Assembly: GCF_000331285.1 (NCBI RefSeq)
Contig: NZ_ANFX01000011.1
Location: 1-39,539, forward strand
Direction: 5' to 3'
From: Porphyrobacter sp. AAP82
GTDB lineage: Bacteria > Pseudomonadota > Alphaproteobacteria > Sphingomonadales > Sphingomonadaceae
Length of the DNA stretch: 39,539 nucleotides
The notes beneath the pieces were generated by a model, which worked only from the letters and a program-made list of their open reading frames with translations, was not told the DNA's origin and did no database searches. The translations under genes and the position numbers were made by a program. This document shows, piece after piece, positions 7,217 through 15,290 of this stretch; position 1 is the first letter of the stretch, and every line of letters starts with the position of its first letter.

Positions 7217-10138
7217 ATGAGCCTTACGACGATCTCCGTGCGCGGTGCGCGCGAACACAACCTCAAGGGTATCGACATCGATCTGCCGCGCGATGCGCTG
7301 ATCGTGGTCACCGGGCTTTCGGGGTCAGGCAAATCCTCGCTGGCCTTCGACACGATCTATGCCGAGGGGCAGCGGCGCTATGTCGAGAGCCTTAGCGCCT
7401 ATGCGCGCCAGTTCCTCGAGATGATGCAGAAGCCCGATGTCGAGCATATCGACGGGCTCTCGCCGGCGATCAGCATCGAGCAGAAGACGACGAGCCGCAA
7501 CCCGCGCTCCACGGTCGCAACCGTGACCGAGATCTATGACTACATGCGCCTCTTGTGGGCGCGGGTGGGCACGCCCTACAGTCCAGCCACCGGCGAGCCG
7601 ATCAGCGCCCAGACCGTCAGCCAGATGGTCGACCGGGTGATGGCTTTGCCGGAGGGAACGAGGGCCTATCTGCTCGCCCCCGTGGTGCGCGGGCGCAAGG
7701 GCGAATACCGCAAGGAAATCGCCGAATGGCAGCGCGCCGGCTTCACCCGGGTGCGGATCGACGGGGAAATCTATCCGATCGAGGAGGCCCCCGCGCTCGA
7801 CAAGAAGTTCAAGCACGACATCGAGGTGGTGGTTGATCGCATCGCGGTGCGCGAGGGCATCGAGACGCGGCTGGCGGATTCTTTCGAGCAGGCGCTAAAG
7901 CTCGCCGAGGGCCTCGCCTATGTCGATCTTGCCGACGGCGTGGTGCCGGGGCGCGAGGGTGAAGCGCAGGGCGCCAATAGCAAAGGAGGGGCGATGAAGG
8001 GCGCAGGCCTGCCAGCGAACCGCATCGTCTTCTCCGAAAAATTCGCCTGCCCGGTGAGCGGCTTCACCATCGAGGAAATCGAGCCGCGCCTGTTCTCCTT
8101 CAACGCCCCGCAAGGCGCGTGCCCGGCGTGCGATGGGATCGGCGAGAAGATGCTGTTCGACCCGCAGCTGGTGGTGCCCAACGAAGCGCTGACGCTGAAG
8201 CAGGGCGCGGTGGTGCCCTGGGCCAAGTCCAACCCGCCGTCGCCCTATTACATGCAGGTGCTGGCGTCGCTGGCGAAGGCCTATGGCTTTGACCTGACGA
8301 CACCGTGGAAGGACCTCGCGCCGGAACAGAAGCTCATCATCCTCCACGGCACGGGCGGGCTGCCGGTGCCGCTGACCTTCAAGGATGGTCGCCGCGAATA
8401 CACCGTCCACAAGCCGTTCGAAGGCGTGATCGGCAACTTGAACCGCCGCATGATGCAGACCGAAAGCGCGTGGATGCAGGAGGAGCTTGCCAAATACCAG
8501 ACCGCGCAGGCCTGCGAGACCTGCGGGGGCAAGCGTCTCAACGAGAAGGCCTTGAGCGTGAAGATCCCGGGCGCCGACGGGCCGACCGACATCGCCACCC
8601 CGGTGCAGATGAGCGTCGCCGATGCCAAGGCGTGGTTCCTCGGATTGGACGCGCAGCTCACCGCGCAGCAAAGCCAGATCGCCAAGGCGATCCTCAAGGA
8701 GATCAACGAGCGGCTCGGCTTCCTCGACAATGTCGGGCTCGATTACCTGAACCTCGACCGCACCTCGGGCACCCTGTCGGGCGGGGAGAGCCAGCGCATC
8801 CGCCTGGCGAGCCAGATCGGCAGCGGGCTTTCGGGCGTGCTCTACGTGCTCGACGAGCCGAGCATCGGCCTCCACCAGCGCGACAACGACCGGCTGCTGG
8901 AGACCCTCAAGCGCCTGCGCGATCTCGGCAACACGGTGATCGTCGTCGAGCATGACGAGGACGCGATCCGCGCCGCCGACCATATCGTCGACCTGGGCCC
9001 CGGGGCGGGGGTGCATGGCGGCGAGGTGGTCGCCGAAGGCACGCTGAAGCAGATCCTCAAGGCCAAGGGCTCGCTCACGGCCGACTACCTCACCGGCAAG
9101 CGCCGCATCGAGGTGCCCGCCAAGCGCCGCAAGGGCAACGGCAAGCACATCGTGGTCAGGAACGCGCGGGCGAACAACCTGAAGGGCGTCACCGCGAAGA
9201 TCCCGCTCGGCACCTTCACCTGCATCACCGGGGTCAGCGGCAGCGGCAAGTCCTCGCTCACCATCGACACCTTGCAGGCCGGCGCCGCCCGCGTCCTCAA
9301 CGGCGCGCGGGTGATCGCCGGGGCGCACGATGCCATTACCGGCCTCGAATATTGCGACAAGGTCATCGAGATCGACCAGTCGCCCATCGGCCGCACCCCG
9401 CGCTCCAATCCCGCCACCTACACCGGCGCCTTCACCCAGATCCGCGACTGGTTCGCCGGGCTGCCGGAGAGCCTCGCGCGCGGCTACAAGCCCGGGCGCT
9501 TCTCCTTCAACGTCAAGGGCGGCCGCTGCGAGACATGCCAGGGCGACGGCCTCATCAAGATCGAGATGCACTTCCTCCCCGACGTCTACGTCACCTGCGA
9601 GCAATGCGGCGGCAAGCGCTACAACCGCGAGACGTTGGAGGTGAAGTTCAAGGGCCACTCGATCGCCGACGTGCTCGACATGACGATCGAGGACGCCGAG
9701 GAGTTCTTCAAGGCCGTCCCCCCGATCCGCGAGAAGATGCGGATGCTGAACGAGGTGGGCCTCGGCTACGTCAAGGTCGGCCAGCAGGCGACCACGCTTT
9801 CGGGCGGCGAGGCGCAGCGGGTGAAGCTCGCCAAGGAACTCGCCCGCCGCTCGACCGGGCAGACCTTGTATATCCTCGATGAACCCACCACGGGCCTGCA
9901 TTTCGAGGACGTGCGCAAGCTCCTCGAAGTGCTGCACCGGCTGGTGGACGGCGGCAACTCGGTGGTGGTGATCGAGCACAACCTCGACGTGATCAAGACC
10001 GCCGACTGGATCATCGACCTCGGCCCGGAGGGCGGGGTGCGCGGCGGGGAGATTGTCGCGGAAGGGACGCCCGAGAAGGTGGTGAAGGAGCCGCGCAGCT
10101 TCACGGGGCAGTATCTGGCGCCGCTCCTGGCGAAGTAA
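7217..10138 (+). CDS. uvrA: UvrABC excision nuclease subunit A
   Basis: 973 residues, the DNA damage-recognition ATPase of nucleotide excision repair; dimer that loads UvrB. Two ABC modules are complete: Walker [10 protein letters not shown] (33-41) and GVSGSGKSS (about 671), signatures LSGGE followed by SQRIRL and by AQRVKL, and Walker [13 protein letters not shown] and [12 protein letters not shown]. The C-terminal zinc module is a full C4 (CETC at about 771-774, then CEQCGG about 20 residues later). In the first zinc module the expected second Cys is Ser (C278, S281, C302, C305). There is also a Gly/Ala-rich insertion at about 243-270, which makes the protein slightly longer than E. coli UvrA. 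A LexA operator precedes it, so induction by DNA damage is expected. Confidence 0.98.
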   Translation: MSLTTISVRGAREHNLKGIDIDLPRDALIVVTGLSGSGKSSLAFDTIYAEGQRRYVESLSAYARQFLEMMQKPDVEHIDGLSPAISIEQKTTSRNPRSTVATVTEIYDYMRLLWARVGTPYSPATGEPISAQTVSQMVDRVMALPEGTRAYLLAPVVRGRKGEYRKEIAEWQRAGFTRVRIDGEIYPIEEAPALDKKFKHDIEVVVDRIAVREGIETRLADSFEQALKLAEGLAYVDLADGVVPGREGEAQGANSKGGAMKGAGLPANRIVFSEKFACPVSGFTIEEIEPRLFSFNAPQGACPACDGIGEKMLFDPQLVVPNEALTLKQGAVVPWAKSNPPSPYYMQVLASLAKAYGFDLTTPWKDLAPEQKLIILHGTGGLPVPLTFKDGRREYTVHKPFEGVIGNLNRRMMQTESAWMQEELAKYQTAQACETCGGKRLNEKALSVKIPGADGPTDIATPVQMSVADAKAWFLGLDAQLTAQQSQIAKAILKEINERLGFLDNVGLDYLNLDRTSGTLSGGESQRIRLASQIGSGLSGVLYVLDEPSIGLHQRDNDRLLETLKRLRDLGNTVIVVEHDEDAIRAADHIVDLGPGAGVHGGEVVAEGTLKQILKAKGSLTADYLTGKRRIEVPAKRRKGNGKHIVVRNARANNLKGVTAKIPLGTFTCITGVSGSGKSSLTIDTLQAGAARVLNGARVIAGAHDAITGLEYCDKVIEIDQSPIGRTPRSNPATYTGAFTQIRDWFAGLPESLARGYKPGRFSFNVKGGRCETCQGDGLIKIEMHFLPDVYVTCEQCGGKRYNRETLEVKFKGHSIADVLDMTIEDAEEFFKAVPPIREKMRMLNEVGLGYVKVGQQATTLSGGEAQRVKLAKELARRSTGQTLYILDEPTTGLHFEDVRKLLEVLHRLVDGGNSVVVIEHNLDVIKTADWIIDLGPEGGVRGGEIVAEGTPEKVVKEPRSFTGQYLAPLLAK

Positions 10139-10210
10139 TCCTCCCCTGCAGGCGGAGGGGGACCATCGGTAGGATGGTGGAGGGGCAGGCGAGGCTGCTG
10201 CGAACGCCCC
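10139..10210 (+). repeat. Structured intergenic repeat, copy 1
   Basis: The order of elements is a G/C-rich hairpin candidate (CTCCCC ... AGGGGG, 10141-10160), a perfect 6-bp hairpin ACCATC/GATGGT with a 5-base loop (10162-10178), then a conserved tail to 10210. The 36 bases 10174-10209 match the inverted copy at 11872-11907 with 32 identities. It lies directly behind the uvrA stop codon and may also terminate uvrA transcription. Such elements resemble the short dispersed hairpin repeats found between genes in Sphingomonadales. Confidence 0.65.
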
Positions 10211-10321
10211 TGTCATGCGGGCCGCGCCCCAGCATCCAGCCCGCAGCCCCGCAGTGGGTCACGCGAAGACGCCAAGAGGGCAGCGCGATGATCCCCCTCC
10301 CGCCTGCGCGGGCGGATGGGC

Positions 10322-10421
10322 GACGTCTGGAGGGTCGCTGTACCAGACGCCGCCCATAAGAAATGATAAAGTGCAGGAGGCCGACTTCTTGGGGGGCTAT
10401 CGCCTCCTGCTAGTTGGCGTC
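10322..10421. repeat. Cluster of inverted repeats, possible structured RNA
   Basis: Three perfect pairings overlap: CGTCTGG (10324-10330) with CCAGACG (10343-10349); GACGCC (10346-10351) with GGCGTC (10416-10421); and GCAGGAGGC (10373-10381) with GCCTCCTGC (10402-10410). The last two are nested and would give a two-stem structure of about 75 nt, while the first competes with the outer stem. It could be a terminator region for uvrA or for the minus-strand regulator, a mobile repeat or a small RNA. Confidence 0.4.
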
Positions 10422-10593
10422 AGTTGATTTTTCGCAGGTAATGCTTGAAAAACACTCACCGACCGCTCTTCAGGCGTTTCGGAAAGAATGCAAATTTTCT
10501 CTCATAAAATGATCGTCGCTCGCTATCCCCGGCTGTCCCTTTTATTATTACGATATTTTTTCTTTGTTGATTTCGTTTGTTCATTAAAAGATT

Positions 10594-11439
10594 TCATTTT
10601 TTATAACAATTGACTTGTTTATTGAAAACAAGCCGATAGCCAATCCCGCGGATATTTTCGATTGTGTATCCTTGCTTCATGTTTTCCCTGATGTCGTGAA
10701 TGACCACTCTCAGGTGCATAAGTGACAGGCTTTCGTAGCCTTTGGAAATGTGAGCGCGAAGCTGGCCATACCGACAGAGGCCGTCCTTGGCGTCGAACAA
10801 TGCTTCGATCACAAGTCGCTGACTTCTGGAGAGCCTATCGACTTCGCAGATTTCATTGATCGAGCTTGTGTATTTCTGAAGGTTCTCTGTCTTTTCTTCA
10901 GCCATCTTGTGTCTGTTGAAAATGACAGCGACCCTCGCTGCCATTTCTTCCGCAGCCAGGCCTTTCAGGTTCATGACGTCGTCGTAGCCAAGGTTCATCA
11001 ACTTGGCTCTGCTCCTGGGGCTGAGGTTCTCGGTGACCGCGATGGTCGGCACGCGTTCAACGAGAGGCAGATTGACCTTGATGAACGATGCGAGGCGTTG
11101 CAGGTCGTTCCCGCCGACAATCACCACGTCGCATTTTTCGAACGTGCGGGGCAAATCATCGTAAAGCAGGCGATATTTATGGAACGTGACGCCTTCGAGC
11201 GCCTCTTCAATAAACGTCTCGCGATATTTCGCGAATACATCGTTTATGTAAAGATACTTCACTGTATAAAATGCGTTCTGCCGGATCGGCAGAAGTTCCG
11301 CATGCGGGATCTGTCGTAGTTTGGGGGATGAGTATTCAGCCTTCGCAGGCGCATCATCGCCCAGACGCGATTCTGTTGGTGTGATGATCGGGCTTCGGCC
11401 CGCATTGCGCGGGTTCGGATTCTGGTCGGCAGGTTCCAT
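10594..11439 (-). CDS. Orphan response-regulator-like protein: degenerate receiver plus OmpR-type winged helix
   Basis: 281 residues from the ATG at 11439. Residues about 1-55 are polar and probably disordered. Residues about 58-175 look like a receiver fold (YLYINDVFAKYRET; CDVVIVGGNDLQRL; VPTIAVTENL; LMNLGYDDVMNLKGL), but the phosphoacceptor Asp expected after the third strand is replaced (VIVGGND) and the Lys context is altered, so phosphorylation is doubtful. Residues about 205-275 form an OmpR/PhoB-type winged helix with LSRSQRLVIEALF, LMHLRVVIHDIRENM and the ending IENIRGIGYRLVF. No histidine kinase gene is adjacent. Base composition is clearly lower in GC than neighbours and the gene lies between inverted repeat copies, so acquisition by transfer is plausible. 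Target genes are unknown. Confidence 0.75.
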   Translation of the reverse strand: MEPADQNPNPRNAGRSPIITPTESRLGDDAPAKAEYSSPKLRQIPHAELLPIRQNAFYTVKYLYINDVFAKYRETFIEEALEGVTFHKYRLLYDDLPRTFEKCDVVIVGGNDLQRLASFIKVNLPLVERVPTIAVTENLSPRSRAKLMNLGYDDVMNLKGLAAEEMAARVAVIFNRHKMAEEKTENLQKYTSSINEICEVDRLSRSQRLVIEALFDAKDGLCRYGQLRAHISKGYESLSLMHLRVVIHDIRENMKQGYTIENIRGIGYRLVFNKQVNCYKK

Positions 11440-11871
11440 GGCCCATAAGATAGAAGGCCAAAATAAGGAAAGGAACCGGGATCGCTGTTAATATCCGACT
11501 GCGCGCCGATCTTTTTAAGTTATTGATATGATTAAAATACGAATGTCGTGCGGCAAGAGAAGGTTAATGAATCCTATAATTATGACAAAAATTCAACGCG
11601 AAGATGAATAACCGGTCCTTAACCATGTTAGAGAAAAGCATTATCACCGCTAACCAGCGCATTCGACGTGAAAGGTCGGTGCTCCTCCCCCGCGGCCGCC
11701 ATGGCGCCGTCGAACCCTATAAAAATTGCATGCGGTTTGTGCCGGAATCGACCGAAGCTTGAGAGAGGTCGATAAACGACTTGGTTGCGCTGTCGCTGAA
11801 GCCCCTTCCTGCATCCGCGCTCTCCTGCGGCCGCGCTGGCGGGGGGTGGGGGCGCGCCTGGCGCGGCGGTT

Positions 11872-11948
11872 GGGTGTTCGGATCAGCTTCGCCTGCCCCT
11901 CCACCATGCTGCGCATGGCCCCCCCTCCCCGAGCGCGCTCGGGGAGGA
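11872..11948 (-). repeat. Structured intergenic repeat, copy 2 (inverted)
   Basis: On the minus strand the order is the same as in copy 1: a near-perfect hairpin CCTCCCCGAG/CTCGGGGAGG with a 4-base loop (11924-11947), then CCATGC/GCATGG with a 3-base loop (11904-11918), then the conserved 36-base tail (11872-11907; 32 of 36 identical to 10174-10209). The stems differ in sequence between copies but remain paired. Confidence 0.7.
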
Positions 11949-11991
11949 TTGCCTCGTTCGCTCCCCTCGGGCCGTCAGGCCCGCAAGCGCG

Positions 11992-12069
11992 CCCGCCCTC
12001 AAGCAGTGCAGCGATAGGGCAACAAGGACTCCCGCCCTCAAGCAGTGCAGCGATAGGGCAACAAAGACT
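11992..12069. repeat. 39-bp direct tandem repeat, two copies
   Basis: Positions 11992-12030 and 12031-12069 are adjacent 39-base copies that differ at a single base (G versus A near the end, GGACT/AGACT). A third copy starts with only a few matching bases (TCCGCCC). 39 is a multiple of three, but the surrounding frame has no coding character. The single mismatch suggests a recent duplication. Confidence 0.85.
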
Positions 12070-12228
12070 TCCGCCCGCAGCGGGCGCAGCTTGCTGCGCG
12101 TCTAGCGAGGATCGCACGCCGGAGGGCGCGCGGAACCCAACAACTTCGGATTTTCCATTTTCCTACAGCCATTTCCTTCTGATAGTCTTGGCGCTTTCCG
12201 GTCATCTGTTGTCGCAAAGGAAGGTCCG

Positions 12229-12759
12229 ATGTCCCAGCCAGCCACCACCGTTTCCTCTGGCGCTCCCTCTGGCGCCGCCTCGGCCGCGATCGTCGATCCG
12301 TCCGCGCTGGTGCCCGATCTGGCGCCGGGCGTGCAGGCGAAGTTCGTCGAGGTGCTGGCGCAGTGGGGCAATGTCCGGGCGGCGGCGGCGCAGGCGGGTG
12401 TGAGCCGCGCGCATTGCTACCGGATGCGGCGCGCGAGCGCGGAGTTCCGGCAGCTGTGGGATGCCGCCCTGGTGCTGGCGCGCCCGCAGGTCGAGGAGGT
12501 GCTCGCCGACCGCGCGCTCAACGGCCAGGTCGAGACGGTGTTCTACCACGGCGAGGAAATCGCGACGCGCACCCGCTATGACACGCGGCTGCTGCTGGCG
12601 CATCTCGCGCGGCTCGACAAGGTCGAGGAGACCTATGGCGTGCGCGCTGCGGTGCGCGATTTCGAGGAACGGGTCGAGACGCTGCGCGAGGGGCCGGTGC
12701 GGTCGCAGTGGGATGGGCACGGCGATGCGGCCGGCGATGAGGCGGCTGCGGAGTGCTGA
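12229..12759 (+). CDS. Small HTH protein, terminase-small-subunit-like
   Basis: 176 residues; the ATG at 12229 follows AAGGAAGG at good spacing. After a Ser/Ala-rich N-terminus, residues about 38-68 form a helix-turn-helix (FVEVLAQWGNVRAAAAQAGV then SRAHCYRMRR), followed by a helical stretch with FRQLWDAALVLARPQVEEVL and RTRYDTRLLLAHLARLDKVE. This layout resembles small DNA-binding proteins related to phage terminase small subunits, which are common as isolated genes in Sphingomonadales. No other phage genes are nearby, so a packaging role is unlikely and a domesticated regulator is more plausible. Function not assigned. Confidence 0.72.
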   Translation: MSQPATTVSSGAPSGAASAAIVDPSALVPDLAPGVQAKFVEVLAQWGNVRAAAAQAGVSRAHCYRMRRASAEFRQLWDAALVLARPQVEEVLADRALNGQVETVFYHGEEIATRTRYDTRLLLAHLARLDKVEETYGVRAAVRDFEERVETLREGPVRSQWDGHGDAAGDEAAAEC

Positions 12760-12763
12760 TCGA

Positions 12764-12782
12764 GGGCGCGGTTTTTGCGCCC
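12764..12782. terminator. Hairpin between convergent genes
   Basis: GGGCGC (12764-12769) pairs perfectly with GCGCCC (12777-12782) around a 7-base loop GGTTTTT. It lies between the stop of the HTH gene and the stop of the convergent symporter. There is no T-run after the stem on either strand, so efficiency as an intrinsic terminator is uncertain. Confidence 0.35.
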
Positions 12783-12793
12783 AGGACAGTGTC

Positions 12794-14242
12794 TCATGTG
12801 TCTCCTACAGCCGCGCTTGGGGGTGCTCGGCGGCGCTCCCACGCGGCGAGCGCGGCAAAGGCGAGGGTGCCGCTCGCCAGCATCCACAGGAAGGCGCCGG
12901 GCTCGCCGAGGGTCCAGTCGAGCAGCGCGAGGGTCGCCATCTGGACGCAGATCGCGGCGAAGGCGGCATGGCGGGCCCTGAGGCCGGCGAGCCCGGCGAT
13001 GATCGGGACCGCGAGCACCGCGCCGATCGCGCCCGCGTCCATCACCAGCGCGCGCAGGCTCTCGCCGGACAGGGCGAGCCCGGCGGCGAGCGCGGCGGCG
13101 CCCACGGTGGCGGCGCGCGCGGCGCGCAGCAGGGCGAGGGGCGAGGCGGCGGGGCGGAGGCGGCGATACCCGCTCTCGGTGACGACCGCCGAGACCGCGA
13201 GCAGCGCGCTGTCGACCGAGGAGAGGATCGCCGAGACAAGGGCGCCGGTGAAGACGATCAGCAGCCAGTCGGGGAACAGCGCCTTGGCGAGGCTGGGGAG
13301 GAAGGCCTCGCCCGCGCCGAGCGGCAGGCCGAGCTGGGGCGCGAAGAGGCCGAAGCTGACCGGCACGAGCCCGGCGGCAAGGTAGACCCCCGCGCCCAGC
13401 AGCGCGCCCTTGCGGCCGACCTCGGGGGTGCGGGCGGCAAGGGTGCGCGAGATGGCCTCCTGGCTGACCATGGTGCCGATGATCGGGATGAGCCACAGCT
13501 CGGCGGTGTCGGTCCAGGTCTCGCTGGCGGGCGGGGGGCGCAGGGCGGTGCCGGGCAGGGCGGCCCACATCGCGGCCGGGCCTCCCGCCGCGGCGGTCAT
13601 CAGGGCGAAGAGGATGGCGATGGCGATGAGGATGACGATGCCCTGGAGGATGTCGGTGACGACGTCGCCGGCGAGGCCTCCGAACAGGGTGTAGGTCATC
13701 ACCAGCGCCGTCGCGCCGAACAGCGCGGGAGCAAAGCCGATGCCGGAGGCCGTGTCGATGATGGCGGCGAAGGCGAACAGCTGGGCGGCTGACCAGGTGG
13801 TGGCCGACAGCGCGATGACTGCGGCCGAGAGCGCCTCGGTCCGCCCGCCGAAGCGGTCGCGCAGGAAGTCGGCGAGGGTGATGAAGCCGCCCTCGCGCAG
13901 GGGCCGCGCGAAGAACAGCGCCACCGCGACGAGGCCGATGGCATAGGCGAAGGGCTCGGCCCGGGCGCCCGCGATGCCCTCGGCGGCGACCTCGGAGGAG
14001 GTGGCGATGAGGCTCTCGGCGGCGAACCAGGTGGCGAAGATCGACATGCCGATCGCGCCTGCCGAAAGGCTGCGGCCGGCGACGAGGTAGTCGGTGTCCG
14101 AGCGCGCCCCGCGCCCGACCCACACGGCAAGCGCGATCTGCAAGGCCACATAGGCGAAGATGAGGACGAGTGTGATGGCAAAGACCCCCGTGCGGTCCCG
14201 CAGGCCGCAGCCTCTGGTTAGCCCGCCTGCCGCGCCGCGCAA
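12794..14242 (-). CDS. Sodium:solute symporter family (SSS) transporter
   Basis: About 482 residues and 12-13 hydrophobic helices. Family signs are GRSLSAGAIGMSIFATWFAA near the N-terminus, FARPLREGGFITLADFLRDR, and the conserved region ALVSAILSSVDSALLAVSAV toward the C-terminus with the SSVDSALL core typical of sodium solute symporters. It imports a small organic solute with Na+; the substrate (amino acid, sugar, acetate or similar) cannot be told. The start is uncertain: the frame stays open to a GTG at 14323, but that adds 27 polar residues and lacks a ribosome site; I placed the start at the TTG at 14242, which also has no clear ribosome site. Upstream neighbour at 14338 is divergent. Confidence 0.88.
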   Translation of the reverse strand: MRGAAGGLTRGCGLRDRTGVFAITLVLIFAYVALQIALAVWVGRGARSDTDYLVAGRSLSAGAIGMSIFATWFAAESLIATSSEVAAEGIAGARAEPFAYAIGLVAVALFFARPLREGGFITLADFLRDRFGGRTEALSAAVIALSATTWSAAQLFAFAAIIDTASGIGFAPALFGATALVMTYTLFGGLAGDVVTDILQGIVILIAIAILFALMTAAAGGPAAMWAALPGTALRPPPASETWTDTAELWLIPIIGTMVSQEAISRTLAARTPEVGRKGALLGAGVYLAAGLVPVSFGLFAPQLGLPLGAGEAFLPSLAKALFPDWLLIVFTGALVSAILSSVDSALLAVSAVVTESGYRRLRPAASPLALLRAARAATVGAAALAAGLALSGESLRALVMDAGAIGAVLAVPIIAGLAGLRARHAAFAAICVQMATLALLDWTLGEPGAFLWMLASGTLAFAALAAWERRRAPPSAAVGDT

Positions 14243-14337
14243 GGGGCAGGATGGCGCAATCGTCAGCCCGTTGCATCCGCCTGTGTCCGCGCGCAGTAGC
14301 TGCTCGCGGACGGGGACATGCACAAGGAGTGCTGCCG

Positions 14338-14727
14338 ATGCCTTACCACACCATGATCGCCCCCCGCTGGCTCGCGGTCGCTGCCGCGCTCGCCTTTGCC
14401 GGCAGCAGTGTCAGCGCGGGCGAGATCAACTCGAACCTCCAGATCGAGGCGGGCCAGACCTTCCTCCTGGGCGGCGGACAGAAGGGCGCGCTGCGTGTGA
14501 AGGGCCGCAACACCGGCCCGGTGGCGGTGATCGTGCTCGGCCAGATCGAGGGTGCCGCGCCGGTGCTGCGCGGCACGGTGCAGCCCGGCGGCGATCTCGA
14601 CGCGCGCTTCGCTGCGAACGAGACGGCGCTGCTGCGCAACACCTCGGACGTGACAATGGCGCGGCTCAAGCTGGTGGTGAGCGGGGATACCTCGGGTCTC
14701 GGGATGACCTACACGGCCAACCCCTGA
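14338..14727 (+). CDS. Secreted 129-aa protein of unknown function
   Basis: The start is set at the ATG at 14338 because AAGGAGT at 14324-14330 is an excellent ribosome site at 7 bases, and because a signal peptide follows (hydrophobic core WLAVAAALAFAGSSVSAG, likely cleaved after VSA). The mature part of about 100 residues is Gly/Val/Leu-rich with strand-like segments such as GQTFLLGGGQKGALRVKGRN and GDLDARFAANETALLRN, suggesting a small beta-sandwich in the periplasm. I do not recognise the family. It converges on the RlpA-like gene with an 8-base gap. Confidence 0.7.
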   Translation: MPYHTMIAPRWLAVAAALAFAGSSVSAGEINSNLQIEAGQTFLLGGGQKGALRVKGRNTGPVAVIVLGQIEGAAPVLRGTVQPGGDLDARFAANETALLRNTSDVTMARLKLVVSGDTSGLGMTYTANP

Positions 14728-14735
14728 GCGGCGCG

Positions 14736-15290
14736 TCAGTCGGCGACCAGCGCGAGTTCGACCATGCCGTGGCCGCGCGCGACGAGGCCGAGCTCGCTTG
14801 CTGCGGCACGGCTGACGTCGATCATCCGGCCCCGGGTGAAGGGGCCGCGGTCGTTGATGCGCACGATCACGCTGCGGCCATTGGCAAGGTTGGTGACCCG
14901 CACGCGCGTGCCGAAGGGCAGGGTGCGGTGCGCGGCGGTCATCGCGGCGCTATCGAACCGCTCGCCGCTGGCGGTGCGGCGGCCGTCGAACCTGGCGGCG
15001 TAGTAGGAGGCGCTGCCGCGACCGACGAGCGTGTCCCGGGGGGCGGAAGGGGCATCGGGCGCCGCGGTCTCCGGGGCGGCGGTGTCCGTCACCGGCGGGA
15101 GCGGGACAAGCTCGACTGCGGCAGTGCTAGTCGAGGGCTGCACGGGGGCATCGGGCGCGGCGGCGGTGGAGGCGGCGAGCGGGACAAGGCTGGCGAGCGC
15201 GCCAAGGATCCACACGGCAGGCCCAGGGCTCGCAGGGCGCCGTTCGGGCGCGAGGGCATCGAGGCCGTCTATGCGAATTCCCGTCCGCAT
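14736..15290 (-). CDS. RlpA-like septal/peptidoglycan protein (double-psi beta-barrel)
   Basis: 184 residues. A hydrophobic helix (about 26-44) anchors or exports the protein, followed by a Pro/Ala/Thr-rich linker (45-87) and an RlpA-type double-psi beta-barrel (about 90-182): GSASYYAARFDGRRTASGE, MTAAHRTLPFGTRVRVTN, and INDRGPFTRGRMIDVSRAAA, where the D of NDRGPF (D147) and the H of AAHRTLPFG are family-conserved. RlpA cleaves or binds denuded glycan strands at the septum. No SPOR domain is present, so this is a short variant. The lipobox of classic RlpA is not obvious. Domain call is firm. Confidence 0.9.
   Translation of the reverse strand: MRTGIRIDGLDALAPERRPASPGPAVWILGALASLVPLAASTAAAPDAPVQPSTSTAAVELVPLPPVTDTAAPETAAPDAPSAPRDTLVGRGSASYYAARFDGRRTASGERFDSAAMTAAHRTLPFGTRVRVTNLANGRSVIVRINDRGPFTRGRMIDVSRAAASELGLVARGHGMVELALVAD

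Larger units (their letters stand above)
10139..10593. other. Repeat- and hairpin-rich intergenic region after uvrA
   Basis: 455 bases with no convincing gene. The first 70 bases are a dispersed structured repeat, a second set of inverted repeats lies at 10322-10421, and from about 10430 the base composition shifts to clearly AT-rich up to and through the next gene. The short open frames have no recognisable features. Confidence 0.5.
11440..12228. other. Long intergenic region with repeats upstream of the orphan regulator
   Basis: 789 bases without a convincing gene. The part 11440-11640 is AT-rich and probably holds the promoter of the minus-strand regulator. From about 11690 GC returns, with an inverted copy of the structured repeat at 11872-11948 and a 39-bp tandem duplication at 11992-12069 (both listed). 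A 155-codon minus-strand open frame across 11650-12117 merely translates these repeats and is not credible as a gene. Confidence 0.5.

Noticed and set aside
7895..10216. 773-codon minus-strand open frame opposite uvrA
   Set aside because: Shadow of uvrA; high GC removes stop codons in the antisense frame and the translation has no family features.
11619..11626. TTAACCAT, a CtrA half-site-like octamer
   Set aside because: Only one half-site is present, without the TTAA-N7-TTAA spacing, and such octamers occur by chance in AT-rich sequence.
11650..12117. 155-codon minus-strand open frame
   Set aside because: It merely translates the hairpin repeat and the 39-bp tandem repeat; no domain, no ribosome site, and it overlaps conserved non-coding structure.
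12229..12759. Prophage remnant, suggested by the terminase-like HTH protein
   Set aside because: No other phage gene, integrase or attachment site was found near it; isolated genes of this type are common in these genomes.
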